Below, piece by piece: positions 5,055 to 5,597 of a DNA stretch of 5,597 nt (positions within the stretch are counted from its first letter, which is position 1; each line of letters begins with the position of its first letter). The stretch covers positions 1-5,597 of the forward strand of contig JBBRGA010000180.1 in assembly GCA_038241115.1 (NCBI GenBank). Reading direction: 5' to 3'. This stretch comes from JANYJJ01 sp038241115 (GTDB taxonomy: Bacteria; Pseudomonadota; Gammaproteobacteria; Burkholderiales; Burkholderiaceae_C). The notes beneath the pieces were generated by a model. That model worked only from the letters and a program-made list of their open reading frames with translations, made no database searches and had not been told where the DNA came from. Position numbers and translations under genes: made by a program.

Positions 5055-5597
5055 GTCCATGGCGGCGCAGCTCCACTGTCAGCTCTTCCACGCTGGTCCA
5101 CTGATCGCAGCGATTCACCGCCTCTTCAACACGCGCCACACCTTCCGGCGTGAGCACGAAGCCGGCGAGGTCGCGGACTTTGTCGCGTATCTCGGCGTCT
5201 TCATAAGGCTGATGGAAATCCCCGCGGTGGCTTTCGCACGCGTGGCTCGCCTGTCTACCATCTTTCAGCGTGACGGTGACGCGCGCGGGACGTAGACGTG
5301 GCGCCACGGCGCTCATCGCGCGGTCTTCGGTGACATGCACGCGATGACGCAACGTCGCGATCAGAGGATCACTCAGCGCCGTGTCGTCGATCGCTGCGTG
5401 GTCGGCACTGCCGCGCACCACCAGCACAGCCGCCGCGTGGGGCAGCGAATACTTCGACGCGAAGTAATTCGGCGGATCGGGGTTGCGCATGACTGAAGCG
5501 AAGCGATACGTGTCAATGTCGATGCGCTCGATATCATCGGGTTGCGGGTGCAGAGCGTGCAGCACCTGTTGCAGCGAGTCGAGCGCCGGGTGTATCG
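5041..5597 (-). CDS. MmgE/PrpD-family protein, C-terminal part
   Basis: The last 184 codons are visible; the reading frame is open to the right edge, so the gene starts outside the window. The sequence matches the C-terminal part of MmgE/PrpD proteins: IHPALDSLQQVLHAL, then DIERIDIDTYRFAS, then the family's FASKYSLPHAAAVLVVRG block. After this come VTVTLKDGRQASHACESHRGD and a helical tail (EIRDKVRDLAGFVLTPEGVARVEEAV). PrpD dehydrates 2-methylcitrate; relatives act on other hydroxy acids, and many are uncharacterised. The gene is convergent with the binding-protein gene, 7 bp between stop codons, so it is not in the same transcript. Its presence next to an aconitase-type pair and a PrpB-type lyase hints at a role in the same pathway. 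A GTG at 5565 is an internal codon here and not a credible start, because the homology continues upstream of it. The active-site half of the protein is not visible. Confidence 0.88.
   Translation of the reverse strand, partial: IHPALDSLQQVLHALHPQPDDIERIDIDTYRFASVMRNPDPPNYFASKYSLPHAAAVLVVRGSADHAAIDDTALSDPLIATLRHRVHVTEDRAMSAVAPRLRPARVTVTLKDGRQASHACESHRGDFHQPYEDAEIRDKVRDLAGFVLTPEGVARVEEAVNRCDQWTSVEELTVELRRHGRADR

Noticed and set aside
1..5597. CRISPR arrays, tRNA or rRNA genes, insertion sequences or phage attachment sites
   Set aside because: No regular spacer repeats, cloverleaf or rRNA-like segments, transposase frames or flanking terminal repeats were seen.

Overview
The window looks like a metabolic accessory locus from a high-GC betaproteobacterium of the order Burkholderiales, probably the Comamonadaceae or Alcaligenaceae. 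This placement is inferred from the GC-rich codon use, a TctC/Bug-type periplasmic binding protein without visible membrane partners, and the pairing of an IclR regulator with carboxylic-acid enzymes. No gene identifies a species.

Layout. Positions 1-163 (minus) hold the start of an exported or membrane-anchored protein that runs off the left edge. Positions 302-1111 (minus) encode an IclR-family regulator. A 155-bp divergent intergenic region (1112-1266) holds candidate promoters and short inverted repeats. From 1267 on the plus strand comes a tight run: an aconitase/LeuC-like hydro-lyase large subunit (1267-2532), its LeuD/DmdB-like small subunit (2532-3059) and an isocitrate lyase/PEP mutase-family lyase (3056-3955). 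The three genes overlap by 1 and 4 bases. After 85 bp with a small 12-base repeat comes a Bug/TctC substrate-binding protein (4041-5033). The C-terminal part of an MmgE/PrpD-family protein lies convergent on the minus strand (5041 to the right edge).

How the parts may work together. The set resembles a methylcitrate-cycle module (PrpD dehydratase, aconitase-type hydratase, PrpB-type lyase) without a synthase and with a periplasmic carboxylate-binding protein. That suggests an imported hydroxy-di- or tricarboxylate is isomerised by dehydration and rehydration and then cleaved to two small acids, with the IclR protein as the likely local regulator. A known analogue is dimethylmaleate hydratase plus 2,3-dimethylmalate lyase in anaerobic nicotinate degradation. 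The actual substrate cannot be read from the sequence.

Most notable point. The two-subunit hydro-lyase keeps its three iron-sulfur cysteines but has lost many residues that are near-invariant in aconitase and isopropylmalate isomerase. These include the small-subunit Ser-Ser-Arg-Glu motif (here His-Pro-His-Tyr) and the large-subunit catalytic Glu and one substrate-binding Arg. The neighbouring lyase also has an altered catalytic loop (KRCPA where KRCGH is usual). The combination points to a chemically distinct branch of the aconitase superfamily with an unassigned substrate.
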